Source of the DNA: Flavobacterium chungbukense
GTDB taxonomy: Bacteria; Bacteroidota; Bacteroidia; Flavobacteriales; Flavobacteriaceae
Reading direction: 5' to 3'
Length of the DNA stretch: 64,000 nt
NCBI RefSeq assembly: GCF_020805785.1
Contig: NZ_JAJGZV010000005.1
Span: forward strand, 204,495-268,494
Below the pieces are notes generated by a model. That model did no database searches and had not been told where the DNA came from. It saw only the letters and a list, made by a program, of their open reading frames with translations. Position 1 is the first letter of the stretch, and each line of letters begins with the position of its first letter. This document shows, one piece after another, positions 16,665 to 26,256 of the stretch. The position numbers and the translations under genes are program-made.

Positions 16665-17993
16665 ATGAAAAAGGTGGGTAACCATAATTCGATCTCAAGA
16701 AAATTGCTGTTTGGCTTATCGCTGACGTTAATTTTCTCCCTAACTTCATTTGCTCAAGATGCTGCTGCTCCGGCGGCGCCTGAAGCTGCTGCTGCTGCTC
16801 CTGCTGCAGGTGGCGGTGATCCAGTAAAAGGGAAGGAACTTTTTAATGCAAATTGCGCTGCATGTCACAAATTAGATGCTAAATCAACAGGTCCTGCTTT
16901 AAGGGGTGTTGCTGCTAAGCATGATATGGCTTGGATTTACAAGTGGGTGCATAACAGTTCTGACATGATTAAGTCAGGTGATCCTGTTGCTGTTAAACTT
17001 TTTGAAGAAAATAACAAATCTGTTATGACTTCTTTTCCTCAGTTATCTGAAGGTGATATTGATAACATTATAGCTTATACTTCAGAGGTAAAAGCTGAGC
17101 CTGCTCCAGGAGCTACTACATTGCCAACTGGTCCTCAGGCAGAAGGAAGTGGAATTTCAAATAATATTATTTTAGGAGCTCTTGCTCTTGTAATGGCTAT
17201 TTTAGTTGTGATGTTGTTCATGGTGAACAAAGTATTGACTAAAGTGGCGAATAAAAACGGTATTGAAGTTGCTCCAAAAGAAGTTAGAACGCCAATTTGG
17301 AAAGCATTCGTTAAAAATCAATTCTTGGTTTTAGTGACTTCTATCTTTTTGCTTTTGGCAAGTGGTTATTTTGTTTACGGATACTTAATGCAAGTAGGTG
17401 TAGATCAGAATTATGAGCCAATTCAGCCAATTCACTACTCTCACAAAATTCACGCTGGTGATAATGAAATCAATTGTAAATATTGCCACTCTGCTGCACG
17501 TGTAAGTAAAACAGCTGGTATTCCTTCATTAAATGTTTGTATGAACTGTCATAAGAATATTTCTGAGGTTGCTGAAACAACTGCTACTCCTGAGTACAGT
17601 AAGGCTTTTTATGATGCGCAGATTCAAAAATTATATGATGCTGTTGGATGGGATAAGGCAAAACAAGCTTATACTGGAAAAACACAGCCTGTAAAATGGG
17701 TTCGTATTCACAATCTTCCTGATTTTGTTTACTTCAATCACTCACAACACGTTTCTGTTGCTGGAATTGAATGTCAAACTTGTCACGGACCAGTGCAAGA
17801 ATTTGAAATCATGAAGCAATACTCTAAATTAACAATGGGATGGTGTGTTGATTGCCATAGAAAAACTGATGTTAAGATGGAAGGTAACGCTTACTATGAT
17901 AAAATTCATGCTGAACTTTCTAAAAAATACGGTGTAGAGAAATTAACTGCAGCGCAAATGGGAGGTTTAGAATGCGGTAAATGCCACTATTAA
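16665..17993 (+). CDS. actA: Alternative complex III multiheme cytochrome c subunit ActA with an N-terminal monoheme domain
   Basis: ActA carries electrons from the iron-sulfur subunit of alternative complex III through c-type hemes on the periplasmic side. The 442 residues show a signal-like segment (about 12-31) and an Ala/Pro-rich linker (32-51). A class I cytochrome c domain with CAACH (64-68) follows, then two transmembrane helices (168-189 and 220-241). The last part is a multiheme domain with CKYCH (271), CMNCH (292), CQTCH (370), CVDCH (394) and CGKCH (437). That makes six CxxCH sites: five in the classical ActA part plus one in the extra N-terminal domain. It starts the actABCDEF-coxBA operon. 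Confidence 0.92.
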   Translation: MKKVGNHNSISRKLLFGLSLTLIFSLTSFAQDAAAPAAPEAAAAAPAAGGGDPVKGKELFNANCAACHKLDAKSTGPALRGVAAKHDMAWIYKWVHNSSDMIKSGDPVAVKLFEENNKSVMTSFPQLSEGDIDNIIAYTSEVKAEPAPGATTLPTGPQAEGSGISNNIILGALALVMAILVVMLFMVNKVLTKVANKNGIEVAPKEVRTPIWKAFVKNQFLVLVTSIFLLLASGYFVYGYLMQVGVDQNYEPIQPIHYSHKIHAGDNEINCKYCHSAARVSKTAGIPSLNVCMNCHKNISEVAETTATPEYSKAFYDAQIQKLYDAVGWDKAKQAYTGKTQPVKWVRIHNLPDFVYFNHSQHVSVAGIECQTCHGPVQEFEIMKQYSKLTMGWCVDCHRKTDVKMEGNAYYDKIHAELSKKYGVEKLTAAQMGGLECGKCHY

Positions 17994-18025
17994 TCGATTT
18001 ATTAAGATTTTAATATATATATACA

Positions 18026-21000
18026 ATGTCATCAAACAAAAAATACTGGAAAAGTGTTGAAGAGCTAGAAAATAGCTCTATTGTTGAGGCGCTTAGAAAT
18101 AACGAATTTGTTGAAGAAATTCCTACTGATGAGTTTTTGGGTAATGCTGATGCTTTATCTACATCTGGGACTTCACGTCGTGACTTTTTAAAGTACGTAG
18201 GGTTTAGTACTGCAGCTGTTACTTTAGCTGCTTGCGAAGGTCCAGTTCACAAGTCTATCCCTTATGTTTTACAACCAGAACAAATCATTCCTGGTGTTGC
18301 AGATTATTATGCAACTACAGTTTTCGATGGTTTTGATTTTGCTAACCTTTTGGTTAAAACTCGTGAGGGTCGTCCAATTAAAATTGAAAACAATACAATT
18401 GCGGGTGCTAAATTTGCAGCGAATGCAAGAATTCATGCTTCTATTTTAGGATTGTATGATAGTGCTCGTTTGAAAGAGCCAAAAGTAGATGGTAAAAATT
18501 CTACTTGGTCTGCAGTTGATTTAAAAATTAAATCAAGTTTAGCTGATGCAAAAGCTAAAGGTGGTCAAGTTGTATTATTAACTAATACTTTGGCAAGTCC
18601 ATCTACAGAAAAATTAATTGCTGAGTTTATTGCTAAAAATCCAAATGCTAAGCACGTTGTTTATGATGCAGTTTCTTCATCTGAGGCATTAGATGCTTTT
18701 GAATCTGTATACGGACAAAGAGCTTTAGTTGATTACGATTTCTCAAAAGCTTCTTTAATTGTATCTGTTGGTGCTGATTTCTTGGGAGATTGGCAAGGTG
18801 GTGGATATGATTCTGGATATGCGAAAGGGCGTATTCCTCAAAATGGAAAAATGTCTCGTCACTTCCAGTTTGAATCAAATATGACATTATCTGGAGCAGC
18901 AGCTGATAAGCGTGTTCCTATGACTACAGCTGTTCAAAAACAAGCTTTAGTTCAAATTTATAATATTATTTCGGGTGCTTCTGTTCCTGTAGCTTTAGAC
19001 GGAAATGTTAAAGCTGAAGTAGTAAAAGCTGCACAACAGCTTAAAGCTGCTGGATCAAAAGGAGTTTTGGTATCTGGGATTGAAGATAAAAATGCTCAAT
19101 TATTAGTTTTAGCAATCAATCAAGTATTGGCTAGTGAAGCTTTTAGTGCTGCTGGAGCAAGACAAATTAGAAAAGGTTCTAATGCTGTCGTTTCGCAGTT
19201 AATCAAAGATTTGAATGCGGGAAGTGTTCATACTTTAATTATGAGTGGAGTTAATCCGGTTTATACATTAGCTGATTCTATTGCTTTTGTATCTGGGTTG
19301 AAAAAAGTTAAAACATCTGTTGCATTTTCATTAAAAGAAGATGAAACAGCGTCTGTTGTTACAGTTGCTGCTCCAGCTCCTCATTATTTAGAGTCTTGGG
19401 GAGATGTTGAAATAACAAGCGGAACTTACAGTTTAACTCAGCCTACTATTCGTCCTATCTTTAATACAAAACAATTTCAAGATGTTTTATTGTCATTAAA
19501 TGACGCTGCTGGTACTTTTTATGATTACTTAAAAGTAAATTCTGGAGTATTTACTGCAGGTTCTTCTTGGAATAAAGTATTACATGATGGTGTGGCTGTT
19601 GTAGGATCTACGGCATTATCAGGAGGGGCTATTGATGCTGCTTCGGCTGCAAATGCTGTTGCAAAATCTAAGTCTGCTGGTGATTTCGAATTAGTACTAT
19701 ATACTAAAACGGGATTAGGAGATGGACAACATGCAAATAACCCATGGTTGCAAGAGTTTCCAGATCCAATTACAAGAGTTTCTTGGGATAACTATGTTAC
19801 GGTTTCAAATGCTGATTCTAAAAAACTTGGTTTATCAAATGAAATTGTTGCAAACGGTGGTTTAAATGGTAGTTATGCTACAATTACTACAGCTGACGGT
19901 ATTAAGTTGGAAAATGTTCCAGTTATCGTTCAGCCAGGTCAAGCAGTTGGAACTTTAGGTTTGGCTCTTGGTTATGGTCGTAAAGCTGCTTTAAAAGAAG
20001 AAATGCAAGTAGGTTTAAATGCTTACTCATTATATAAAGGATTTAATGGAGTTCAATCTGTATCTATTGTTAAAGCTGGAGGAGAACATGAGTTTGCTTG
20101 TGTTCAAGGTCAAAAAACTTTAATGGGTAGAGGAGATATTATTAAAGAAACTACATTAGAGGTGTTTAATAGTAAAGATGCAGAACATTGGAATGAAAAA
20201 CCAATGGTATCTTTAGATCACCAAGAGGTTGAGGCTACTACAGTTGACTTATGGGAATCATTTGATCGTTCAACTGGTCACCACTTCAATCTTTCAATTG
20301 ACTTAAATGCTTGTACTGGTTGTGGAGCTTGTGTTATCGCATGTCACGCTGAGAACAACGTTCCTGTTGTAGGTAAAGCTGAAGTTAGAAGAAGCCGTGA
20401 TATGCACTGGTTACGTATCGATAGATACTATTCTTCTGAAAGTACTTTTGAAGGTGATAATGAAAGAAAAGAAGGAATTGCTGGTTTATCTAGTTCATTG
20501 TCTACATTCAATGAAATGGAAAAACCTGGAGATAATCCACAAGTAGCATTCCAACCAGTAATGTGTCAGCACTGTAATCACGCACCTTGTGAAACTGTAT
20601 GTCCAGTTGCTGCAACATCTCATGGTCGCCAAGGTCAAAATCACATGGCTTATAACAGATGTGTTGGTACTCGTTATTGTGCAAACAACTGTCCTTATAA
20701 AGTTCGTCGTTTCAACTGGTTCTTATACAACAAGAACAGTGAATTTGATTATCATATGAATGACGATTTAGGTCGTATGGTGTTAAACCCAGACGTAAAC
20801 GTTCGTTCTCGTGGAGTTATGGAAAAATGTTCTTTCTGTATCCAAAGTACTCAAGCTGTAATTCTTCAGGCAAAACGTGAAGGTAGAGTAGTAGCTAAAG
20901 ATGAGTTCAACAATGCTTGTGCTTGTTCTGCAGCTTGTTCTTCTGGAGCTATGGTCTTTGGAGATGTAAATGATAAAGAAAGTGAAGTTGCTAAACTTGC

Positions 21001-21085
21001 AGAAAGCGAAAGAGCATACCACTTATTAGAGCATGTTGGTACAAAACCAAATGTTTTCTATCATGTAAAAGTTAGAAACACTTAG
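18026..21085 (+). CDS. actB: Alternative complex III iron-sulfur subunit ActB
   Basis: The 1019-residue protein fuses a molybdopterin-oxidoreductase-like domain, which in ACIII carries no cofactor, to a ferredoxin-like domain. The N-terminus has a Tat-type motif SRRDFLKYVG (RR at 51-52) ending in TLAAC (Cys70), a lipobox-like site that could be acylated. The C-terminal third holds cysteine groups for three 4Fe-4S and one 3Fe-4S cluster. They are CTGCGACVIAC (about 760), CQHCNHAPCETVCP (about 847), CVGTRYCANNCP (about 878), and CSFC (about 934) with CACSAACSSG (about 965). It hands quinol-derived electrons to ActA. Confidence 0.94.
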   Translation: MSSNKKYWKSVEELENSSIVEALRNNEFVEEIPTDEFLGNADALSTSGTSRRDFLKYVGFSTAAVTLAACEGPVHKSIPYVLQPEQIIPGVADYYATTVFDGFDFANLLVKTREGRPIKIENNTIAGAKFAANARIHASILGLYDSARLKEPKVDGKNSTWSAVDLKIKSSLADAKAKGGQVVLLTNTLASPSTEKLIAEFIAKNPNAKHVVYDAVSSSEALDAFESVYGQRALVDYDFSKASLIVSVGADFLGDWQGGGYDSGYAKGRIPQNGKMSRHFQFESNMTLSGAAADKRVPMTTAVQKQALVQIYNIISGASVPVALDGNVKAEVVKAAQQLKAAGSKGVLVSGIEDKNAQLLVLAINQVLASEAFSAAGARQIRKGSNAVVSQLIKDLNAGSVHTLIMSGVNPVYTLADSIAFVSGLKKVKTSVAFSLKEDETASVVTVAAPAPHYLESWGDVEITSGTYSLTQPTIRPIFNTKQFQDVLLSLNDAAGTFYDYLKVNSGVFTAGSSWNKVLHDGVAVVGSTALSGGAIDAASAANAVAKSKSAGDFELVLYTKTGLGDGQHANNPWLQEFPDPITRVSWDNYVTVSNADSKKLGLSNEIVANGGLNGSYATITTADGIKLENVPVIVQPGQAVGTLGLALGYGRKAALKEEMQVGLNAYSLYKGFNGVQSVSIVKAGGEHEFACVQGQKTLMGRGDIIKETTLEVFNSKDAEHWNEKPMVSLDHQEVEATTVDLWESFDRSTGHHFNLSIDLNACTGCGACVIACHAENNVPVVGKAEVRRSRDMHWLRIDRYYSSESTFEGDNERKEGIAGLSSSLSTFNEMEKPGDNPQVAFQPVMCQHCNHAPCETVCPVAATSHGRQGQNHMAYNRCVGTRYCANNCPYKVRRFNWFLYNKNSEFDYHMNDDLGRMVLNPDVNVRSRGVMEKCSFCIQSTQAVILQAKREGRVVAKDEFNNACACSAACSSGAMVFGDVNDKESEVAKLAESERAYHLLEHVGTKPNVFYHVKVRNT

Positions 21086-21119
21086 TAAAATTATTAATTA
21101 AGAAACAATATAAAGGATT

Positions 21120-22520
21120 ATGTCGTCTCACTACGAAGCACCCATTAGAAAACCTTTAGTTATAGGTGATAAATCTTATCACGATGTAACTGTAGATGTG
21201 GCAGCACCTGTTGAAGGTCCTGCAAATAAACAATGGTGGATTGTATTTTCAATCGCATTAATAGCCTTCCTTTGGGGGTTAGGTTGTATAATTTACACCG
21301 TATCTACCGGTATCGGAACATGGGGATTAAATAAAACAGTTGGTTGGGCTTGGGATATCACTAACTTCGTTTGGTGGGTAGGTATTGGTCACGCCGGAAC
21401 ATTAATTTCTGCGGTATTATTACTTTTCCGTCAACGTTGGAGAATGGCTATTAACCGTTCTGCAGAAGCTATGACTATCTTCTCGGTAGTACAAGCAGGT
21501 CTATTTCCAATCATTCACATGGGACGTCCATGGTTAGCATACTGGGTATTACCTATTCCAAATCAATTTGGATCTCTATGGGTAAACTTTAACTCACCAT
21601 TACTTTGGGACGTATTCGCGATTTCAACCTATCTTTCAGTATCATTGGTTTTCTGGTGGACTGGTTTATTACCTGACTTTGCAATGCTTCGTGATAGAGC
21701 TATAACTCCATTTAATAAAAGAGTTTATTCTATCTTAAGTTTTGGATGGAGCGGTAGAGCAAAAGATTGGCAACGTTTTGAAGAAGTATCTTTAGTACTT
21801 GCTGGTTTAGCTACTCCTCTTGTACTTTCTGTACACACAATTGTATCTATGGACTTTGCTACTTCTGTAATTCCTGGATGGCATACTACAATTTTCCCTC
21901 CTTACTTCGTTGCAGGAGCGGTTTTCTCTGGATTCGCAATGGTAAATACATTGTTGATCGTTATGAGAAAAGTTTCTAATCTTGAAGCATACATTACATT
22001 ACAGCATATCGAATTAATGAACATCATTATTATGATTACAGGTTCGATTGTAGGTGTTGCTTACATCACTGAGTTATTCGTAGCTTGGTATTCAGGTGTA
22101 GAGTATGAGCAATATGCATTCTTAAACAGAGCTACTGGACCTTACTGGTGGGCATATTGGTCGATGATGACTTGTAACGTGTTCTCTCCACAGTTCATGT
22201 GGTTTAAAAAATTAAGAACTAGTATTATGTTCTCATTTATCATTTCAATTGTTGTAAACATCGGTATGTGGTTTGAAAGATTCGTAATTATTGTTACTTC
22301 TTTACATAGAGATTACCTTCCATCTTCTTGGACAATGTTTTCACCAACATTTGTTGATATTGGAATTTTCATTGGAACAATTGGTTTCTTCTTCGTATTG
22401 TTTTTATTGTACTCAAGAACTTTCCCTGTAATTGCTCAGGCAGAGGTTAAAACAATTTTGAAAGGAACAGGAGATAATTACATTAGAGAAAGAGCAAATA
22501 AAGATTCACATCATGAGTAA
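21120..22520 (+). CDS. actC: Alternative complex III integral membrane subunit ActC (NrfD/PsrC family)
   Basis: The 466-residue protein has about ten transmembrane helices in the NrfD-type pattern, including FVWWVGIGHAGTLISAVL and the MGRPWLAYWVLP loop. ActC provides the menaquinol-binding site facing the ActB clusters and may take part in proton movement. It overlaps actD by 8 bp (ATGAGTAA), which suggests translational coupling. No missing helices or oddities were seen. Confidence 0.94.
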   Translation: MSSHYEAPIRKPLVIGDKSYHDVTVDVAAPVEGPANKQWWIVFSIALIAFLWGLGCIIYTVSTGIGTWGLNKTVGWAWDITNFVWWVGIGHAGTLISAVLLLFRQRWRMAINRSAEAMTIFSVVQAGLFPIIHMGRPWLAYWVLPIPNQFGSLWVNFNSPLLWDVFAISTYLSVSLVFWWTGLLPDFAMLRDRAITPFNKRVYSILSFGWSGRAKDWQRFEEVSLVLAGLATPLVLSVHTIVSMDFATSVIPGWHTTIFPPYFVAGAVFSGFAMVNTLLIVMRKVSNLEAYITLQHIELMNIIIMITGSIVGVAYITELFVAWYSGVEYEQYAFLNRATGPYWWAYWSMMTCNVFSPQFMWFKKLRTSIMFSFIISIVVNIGMWFERFVIIVTSLHRDYLPSSWTMFSPTFVDIGIFIGTIGFFFVLFLLYSRTFPVIAQAEVKTILKGTGDNYIRERANKDSHHE

Positions 22521-23037
22521 TAAAGTTATATACGCCATTTATAATGACGATGACGTTTTGATGGATGCAGTAAAGAAAACTAGAGCTGCTCATCATCATA
22601 TTGAAGAGGTTTTTACTCCATTCCCAGTTCACGGATTGGATAAAGCAATGGGATTAGCACCAACAAGATTAGCAATATGTGCTTTTTTATATGGATGTGT
22701 TGGTATCTCTGTTGCTACAACAATGATGTCTTACATCATGATTCATGATTGGCCACAAGATATTGGAGGTAAACCTAGTTTTAGTTTTATTCAAAATATG
22801 CCATCTTTCGTGCCAATTATGTTTGAGATGACTGTATTCTTTGCAGCTCACTTAATGGTAATTACTTTTTATATGAGAAGTAGATTATGGCCATTTAAAG
22901 AAGCGGAAAATCCAGATGTTAGAACCACGGATGATCACTTCTTAATGGAAGTATCAGTAAATGATAACGAAACAGAGTTAGTTTCTTTCTTTGAAGCGAC
23001 TGGAGCTGTTGAAGTTAAAGTAATAGAAAAGAATTAA
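22513..23037 (+). CDS. actD: Alternative complex III subunit ActD (DUF3341)
   Basis: The 174-residue protein has an N-terminal cytoplasmic domain with ALIA-like sequence VIYAIYNDDDVLMDAVKKTR, then two transmembrane helices and a short C-terminal domain. This matches the DUF3341 family that forms ActD. It is a structural subunit without cofactor motifs. It is translationally coupled to actC by an 8-bp overlap and is followed 8 bp later by actE. Confidence 0.9.
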   Translation: MSNKVIYAIYNDDDVLMDAVKKTRAAHHHIEEVFTPFPVHGLDKAMGLAPTRLAICAFLYGCVGISVATTMMSYIMIHDWPQDIGGKPSFSFIQNMPSFVPIMFEMTVFFAAHLMVITFYMRSRLWPFKEAENPDVRTTDDHFLMEVSVNDNETELVSFFEATGAVEVKVIEKN

Positions 23038-23045
23038 TTGTAGCT

Positions 23046-23591
23046 ATGAAAAGGATATATAAAATAACACTTTTAGTTGGTATAACTATTTTAGTTTCAT
23101 CTTGCCACAATAATTCGGCACCGAACTATCAATATTTCCCAAATATGTATGAATCTGTTGCTTACGAGCCATATACAGAAGCAAAAATATTTAAAGGAGG
23201 AAAAGAAGGACAGCTTCCTGTTGCAGGAACTATTAATAGAGGTTTTGAACCTTATGAGTATGAAAATTCAACTGCTGGTTACGAATTAGCTAAGGCTAAT
23301 TTGAAATCTCCTTTGGATTCTATTGAGAGAAATTCTGGAAAAGGAAAAGAACTTTTCGAAATTTACTGTATCAGCTGCCATGGAGCAACTGGAAATGGTA
23401 AAGGTAAATTGGTTGAAAGAGAAAAATTTCTTGGAGTACCTAGCTATAAAGACAGAGAAATCACTGAAGGAAGTATCTTTCACGTTGAGACTTATGGTTT
23501 AAATGCAATGGGTTCACATGCAAATCAATTAAGTGCTCACGAACGTTGGTTAGTTGCTGACTATGTTCTGAAACTAAAAAGCCAATTATAA
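23046..23591 (+). CDS. actE: Alternative complex III monoheme cytochrome c lipoprotein ActE
   Basis: The 181-residue protein has a lipoprotein signal with lipobox VSSC (acylated Cys about 20) and a single heme-c site, CISCHGATGNGKG. A candidate axial Met lies downstream (NAMGSHANQLS). It is a membrane-anchored periplasmic cytochrome that passes electrons on within ACIII or to the oxidase. With ActA this makes seven c-type hemes in the complex. It lies between actD and actF with very short gaps. Confidence 0.92.
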   Translation: MKRIYKITLLVGITILVSSCHNNSAPNYQYFPNMYESVAYEPYTEAKIFKGGKEGQLPVAGTINRGFEPYEYENSTAGYELAKANLKSPLDSIERNSGKGKELFEIYCISCHGATGNGKGKLVEREKFLGVPSYKDREITEGSIFHVETYGLNAMGSHANQLSAHERWLVADYVLKLKSQL

Positions 23592-23618
23592 TTGTTGAAC
23601 AAACTGATCGTAATAGAT

Positions 23619-25016
23619 ATGTATACATTTTCAAGTAAATTAAAAACTTTTTCTATCATCTTAATGGCCGTAGGTCTATTAGGAATTGGGTATGGTTTTT
23701 TAAGTGCACCAAAAGATATTCAAGAAGTTGAAAAAATACTAGCTGCAGATGAACATGGTTCTCATGGTGCTGCACATGAAGAAAAAGCGGAGGCATCTCA
23801 CAAAGAAGCAGGGCATCATGAAGCTGCTGCTGAAGCATCACATGATTCTCATAAAGAAGCTGGGCATTCTGAAGTTTCAGGTGCAAATGAGCACGAAAAA
23901 CATTTAGAGCATGTATTGCACCAATTGCAGAACAAACCTTGGTCTGCAGTATATGTAGCTTGTATTTTCTTTTTACTACTTTCAATGGGAGTTTTAGCTT
24001 TCTATGCTATCCAGCAAGTTGCTCAAGCAGGTTGGTCTCCAGTTTTGTTTAGAGTTATGCAAGGTATTACAGCTTACTTACCGGCTGGTTCTGTAATTTT
24101 CTTTATACTTTTAGTATTATGTGGATTACATTTTAACCATATTTTCGTTTGGTTAGGTGAAGGTGTAACAGATCCTAAGAGTCCAAACTACGATGCTATT
24201 ATTGCTGGTAAGTCTGGATACTTAAACTTCCCTTTTTGGATTGTAAGAGCGTTCATCTTTTTACTAGGATGGAATATTTACCGTCATTTTTCTAGAAAAA
24301 ACTGTTTAGCGCAAGATGAGGCAAATGATGATCTTTACTACAAAAAGAATTTCAAAGCTTCAGCTGGATTCTTAGTATTCTTCATTGTTTCTGAGTCTAT
24401 AATGTCTTGGGATTGGATTATGTCTTTTGATCCACACTGGTTTAGTACTTTATTTGGATGGTATGTATTTGCTTCTTTCTTTGTAAGTGGTATTACAACT
24501 ATTGCTTTAGTAACAATCTATTTAAAATCAAAAGGATATTTAGAGTATGTAAATACAAGCCATATTCACGATTTAGCTAAATTTATGTTTGGTATTAGTG
24601 TTTTTTGGACTTATTTATGGTTCTCTCAATTTATGCTAATCTGGTATGCTAATATTCCAGAAGAGGTAACTTATTTTGTGACAAGAATTCAATTATATAA
24701 CTTGCCTTTCTTTGGAGCGGTTGTTATGAATTTTGTTTTCCCATTATTAATATTAATCAATACTGACTTCAAACGTCTTAACTGGGTTGTTGTAATGGCT
24801 GGTGTTGTGATATTATTAGGTCATTATGTTGATTTCTTTAATATGATTATGCCGGGTACAGTTGGAGACAAATGGTTTATTGGAGTTCCTGAAATTGCAT
24901 CGATTCTTTTCTTCTTAGGTTTATTTATATTTGTTGTATTTACTGCATTAACAAAATCTCCTTTGCTTGCAAAAAGAAATCCTTTCATTGAAGAAAGTAA
25001 ACATTTTCATTATTAA
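23619..25016 (+). CDS. actF: Alternative complex III membrane subunit ActF
   Basis: The 465-residue polytopic protein has about ten helices and is the quinol:cytochrome c oxidoreductase second membrane subunit, a relative of ActC. The start is ATG at 23619 (MYTFSSKLKTFSI). A TTG nine codons upstream only adds a short non-conserved stretch. Between the first helix and the bundle lies an insert of about 60 residues (about 40-100) very rich in His, Ala, Glu and Ser, such as HEEKAEASHKEAGHHEAAAE. This insert is unusual for the subunit and may bind metal. Confidence 0.9.
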   Translation: MYTFSSKLKTFSIILMAVGLLGIGYGFLSAPKDIQEVEKILAADEHGSHGAAHEEKAEASHKEAGHHEAAAEASHDSHKEAGHSEVSGANEHEKHLEHVLHQLQNKPWSAVYVACIFFLLLSMGVLAFYAIQQVAQAGWSPVLFRVMQGITAYLPAGSVIFFILLVLCGLHFNHIFVWLGEGVTDPKSPNYDAIIAGKSGYLNFPFWIVRAFIFLLGWNIYRHFSRKNCLAQDEANDDLYYKKNFKASAGFLVFFIVSESIMSWDWIMSFDPHWFSTLFGWYVFASFFVSGITTIALVTIYLKSKGYLEYVNTSHIHDLAKFMFGISVFWTYLWFSQFMLIWYANIPEEVTYFVTRIQLYNLPFFGAVVMNFVFPLLILINTDFKRLNWVVVMAGVVILLGHYVDFFNMIMPGTVGDKWFIGVPEIASILFFLGLFIFVVFTALTKSPLLAKRNPFIEESKHFHY

Positions 25017-25035
25017 TATTTAAAGAAGTAAACAG

Positions 25036-26226
25036 ATGACAAGTTTGTTGGTAATTATAGTTTTAGTTTTATTAGCAGTTGCATTATGGCAATTGACCAA
25101 GATCTTTGATCTTACGCAAGTAGGAGTATCTTCGGACGATTCTCAGGTTGCATCGGATAATGACAATAACGTTCAGGGATATATTATGTTTGGCTTTTTA
25201 GCTTTCATCTATATATTTACCATTTATGGTTTACTAAAATGGGGTAATTTAGCTCTTCATACTCCTGCTTCAGAGCATGGACTTTTGGTAGATAATTTAA
25301 TGAATATTACTTGGGTTTTGATTTTTACAGTTCAAGTTATCACTCAAGGTTTATTATACTGGTTTTCTTTTAAAAATAGAGGACACAAAGACAGAAAAGC
25401 TTTGTTTTTTGCAGATAGTAATAAATTAGAGGCGATTTGGAGTATTATTCCTTCTGTAGTTTTAGCATGTTTGATTCTTTATGGATTGTATGCTTGGAAT
25501 AACATTATGTTTGTTGATAAAGACGAAGATGTTATTGAGATTGAATTATATGCTCAGCAATTTAAATGGACTGCAAGATATGCTGGTGCTGATAATACTT
25601 TAGGAAAAGCTAACGTAAGATTAATTGAAGGTGTTAATACTTTAGGGGTAGATATGTCTGATAAAAATTCTCAAGATGATATTGTAGTTTCTGAATTACA
25701 TATTCCTAAAGGTAAAAAAGTTCACTTTAAAATGCGTTCTCAAGACGTTTTACACTCAGCATATTTTCCTCACTTTAGAGCACAAATGAACTGTGTTCCA
25801 GGTATGGTTACTGAATTTGCTTTTGTTCCAACTTACACTACTGCAGAATATAGAGAGTTACCATTTATGGTAGAAAAAGTTGCACATATCAACAAACTTA
25901 GAGCTGAAAAAAGCGTTGAGCTAGTTCAGAAAGGTGGTACAGCTTTAGATCCTTACACATTTGATTACCTATTATTGTGTAATAAAATTTGTGGAGCTTC
26001 TCACTACAATATGCAAATGAAAGTTGTTGTTGATACTCCTGAAGATTATAAAAAATGGTTAAGTGAAAAAACAACTTTAGCTCAAGATATTAAAGCGGCT
26101 GCGGCGGCTGAGAAACCAGCTGAAGGAACTGCACCAGCTACAGATAGTGCTGCAAAAGTGATCGATACTGTTAAAGCAGTTGTTGATACTGTTAAAGCAG
26201 CAGTAGCTAAAGTTGCAATGAAATAA
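25036..26226 (+). CDS. coxB: Cytochrome c oxidase subunit II (CuA)
   Basis: The 396-residue subunit accepts electrons at its binuclear CuA site. The ligands are visible: H240 in DVLHSAYF, then C315, C319, H323 and M326 in LCNKICGASHYNM. Instead of the usual two transmembrane helices, four hydrophobic segments precede the CuA domain, the first at residues 2-24. The C-terminus is an Ala/Lys/Val-rich tail of about 45 residues (KVIDTVKAVVDTVKAAVAK). It lies directly behind actF, which fits the known ACIII-aa3 supercomplex of flavobacteria. Confidence 0.94.
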   Translation: MTSLLVIIVLVLLAVALWQLTKIFDLTQVGVSSDDSQVASDNDNNVQGYIMFGFLAFIYIFTIYGLLKWGNLALHTPASEHGLLVDNLMNITWVLIFTVQVITQGLLYWFSFKNRGHKDRKALFFADSNKLEAIWSIIPSVVLACLILYGLYAWNNIMFVDKDEDVIEIELYAQQFKWTARYAGADNTLGKANVRLIEGVNTLGVDMSDKNSQDDIVVSELHIPKGKKVHFKMRSQDVLHSAYFPHFRAQMNCVPGMVTEFAFVPTYTTAEYRELPFMVEKVAHINKLRAEKSVELVQKGGTALDPYTFDYLLLCNKICGASHYNMQMKVVVDTPEDYKKWLSEKTTLAQDIKAAAAAEKPAEGTAPATDSAAKVIDTVKAVVDTVKAAVAKVAMK

Positions 26227-26256
26227 TATTATTTAGAAAATTTAAAGTACACATAT

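Noticed and set aside
18026..21085. ActB as a catalytic molybdopterin enzyme
   Set aside because: In alternative complex III the molybdopterin-like domain is known to carry no Mo cofactor, and the neighbours are clearly actA and actC to actF.
23592..23618. TTG start extending ActF by nine residues
   Set aside because: The ATG at 23619 gives a normal N-terminus before the first helix; the extension has no supporting feature.
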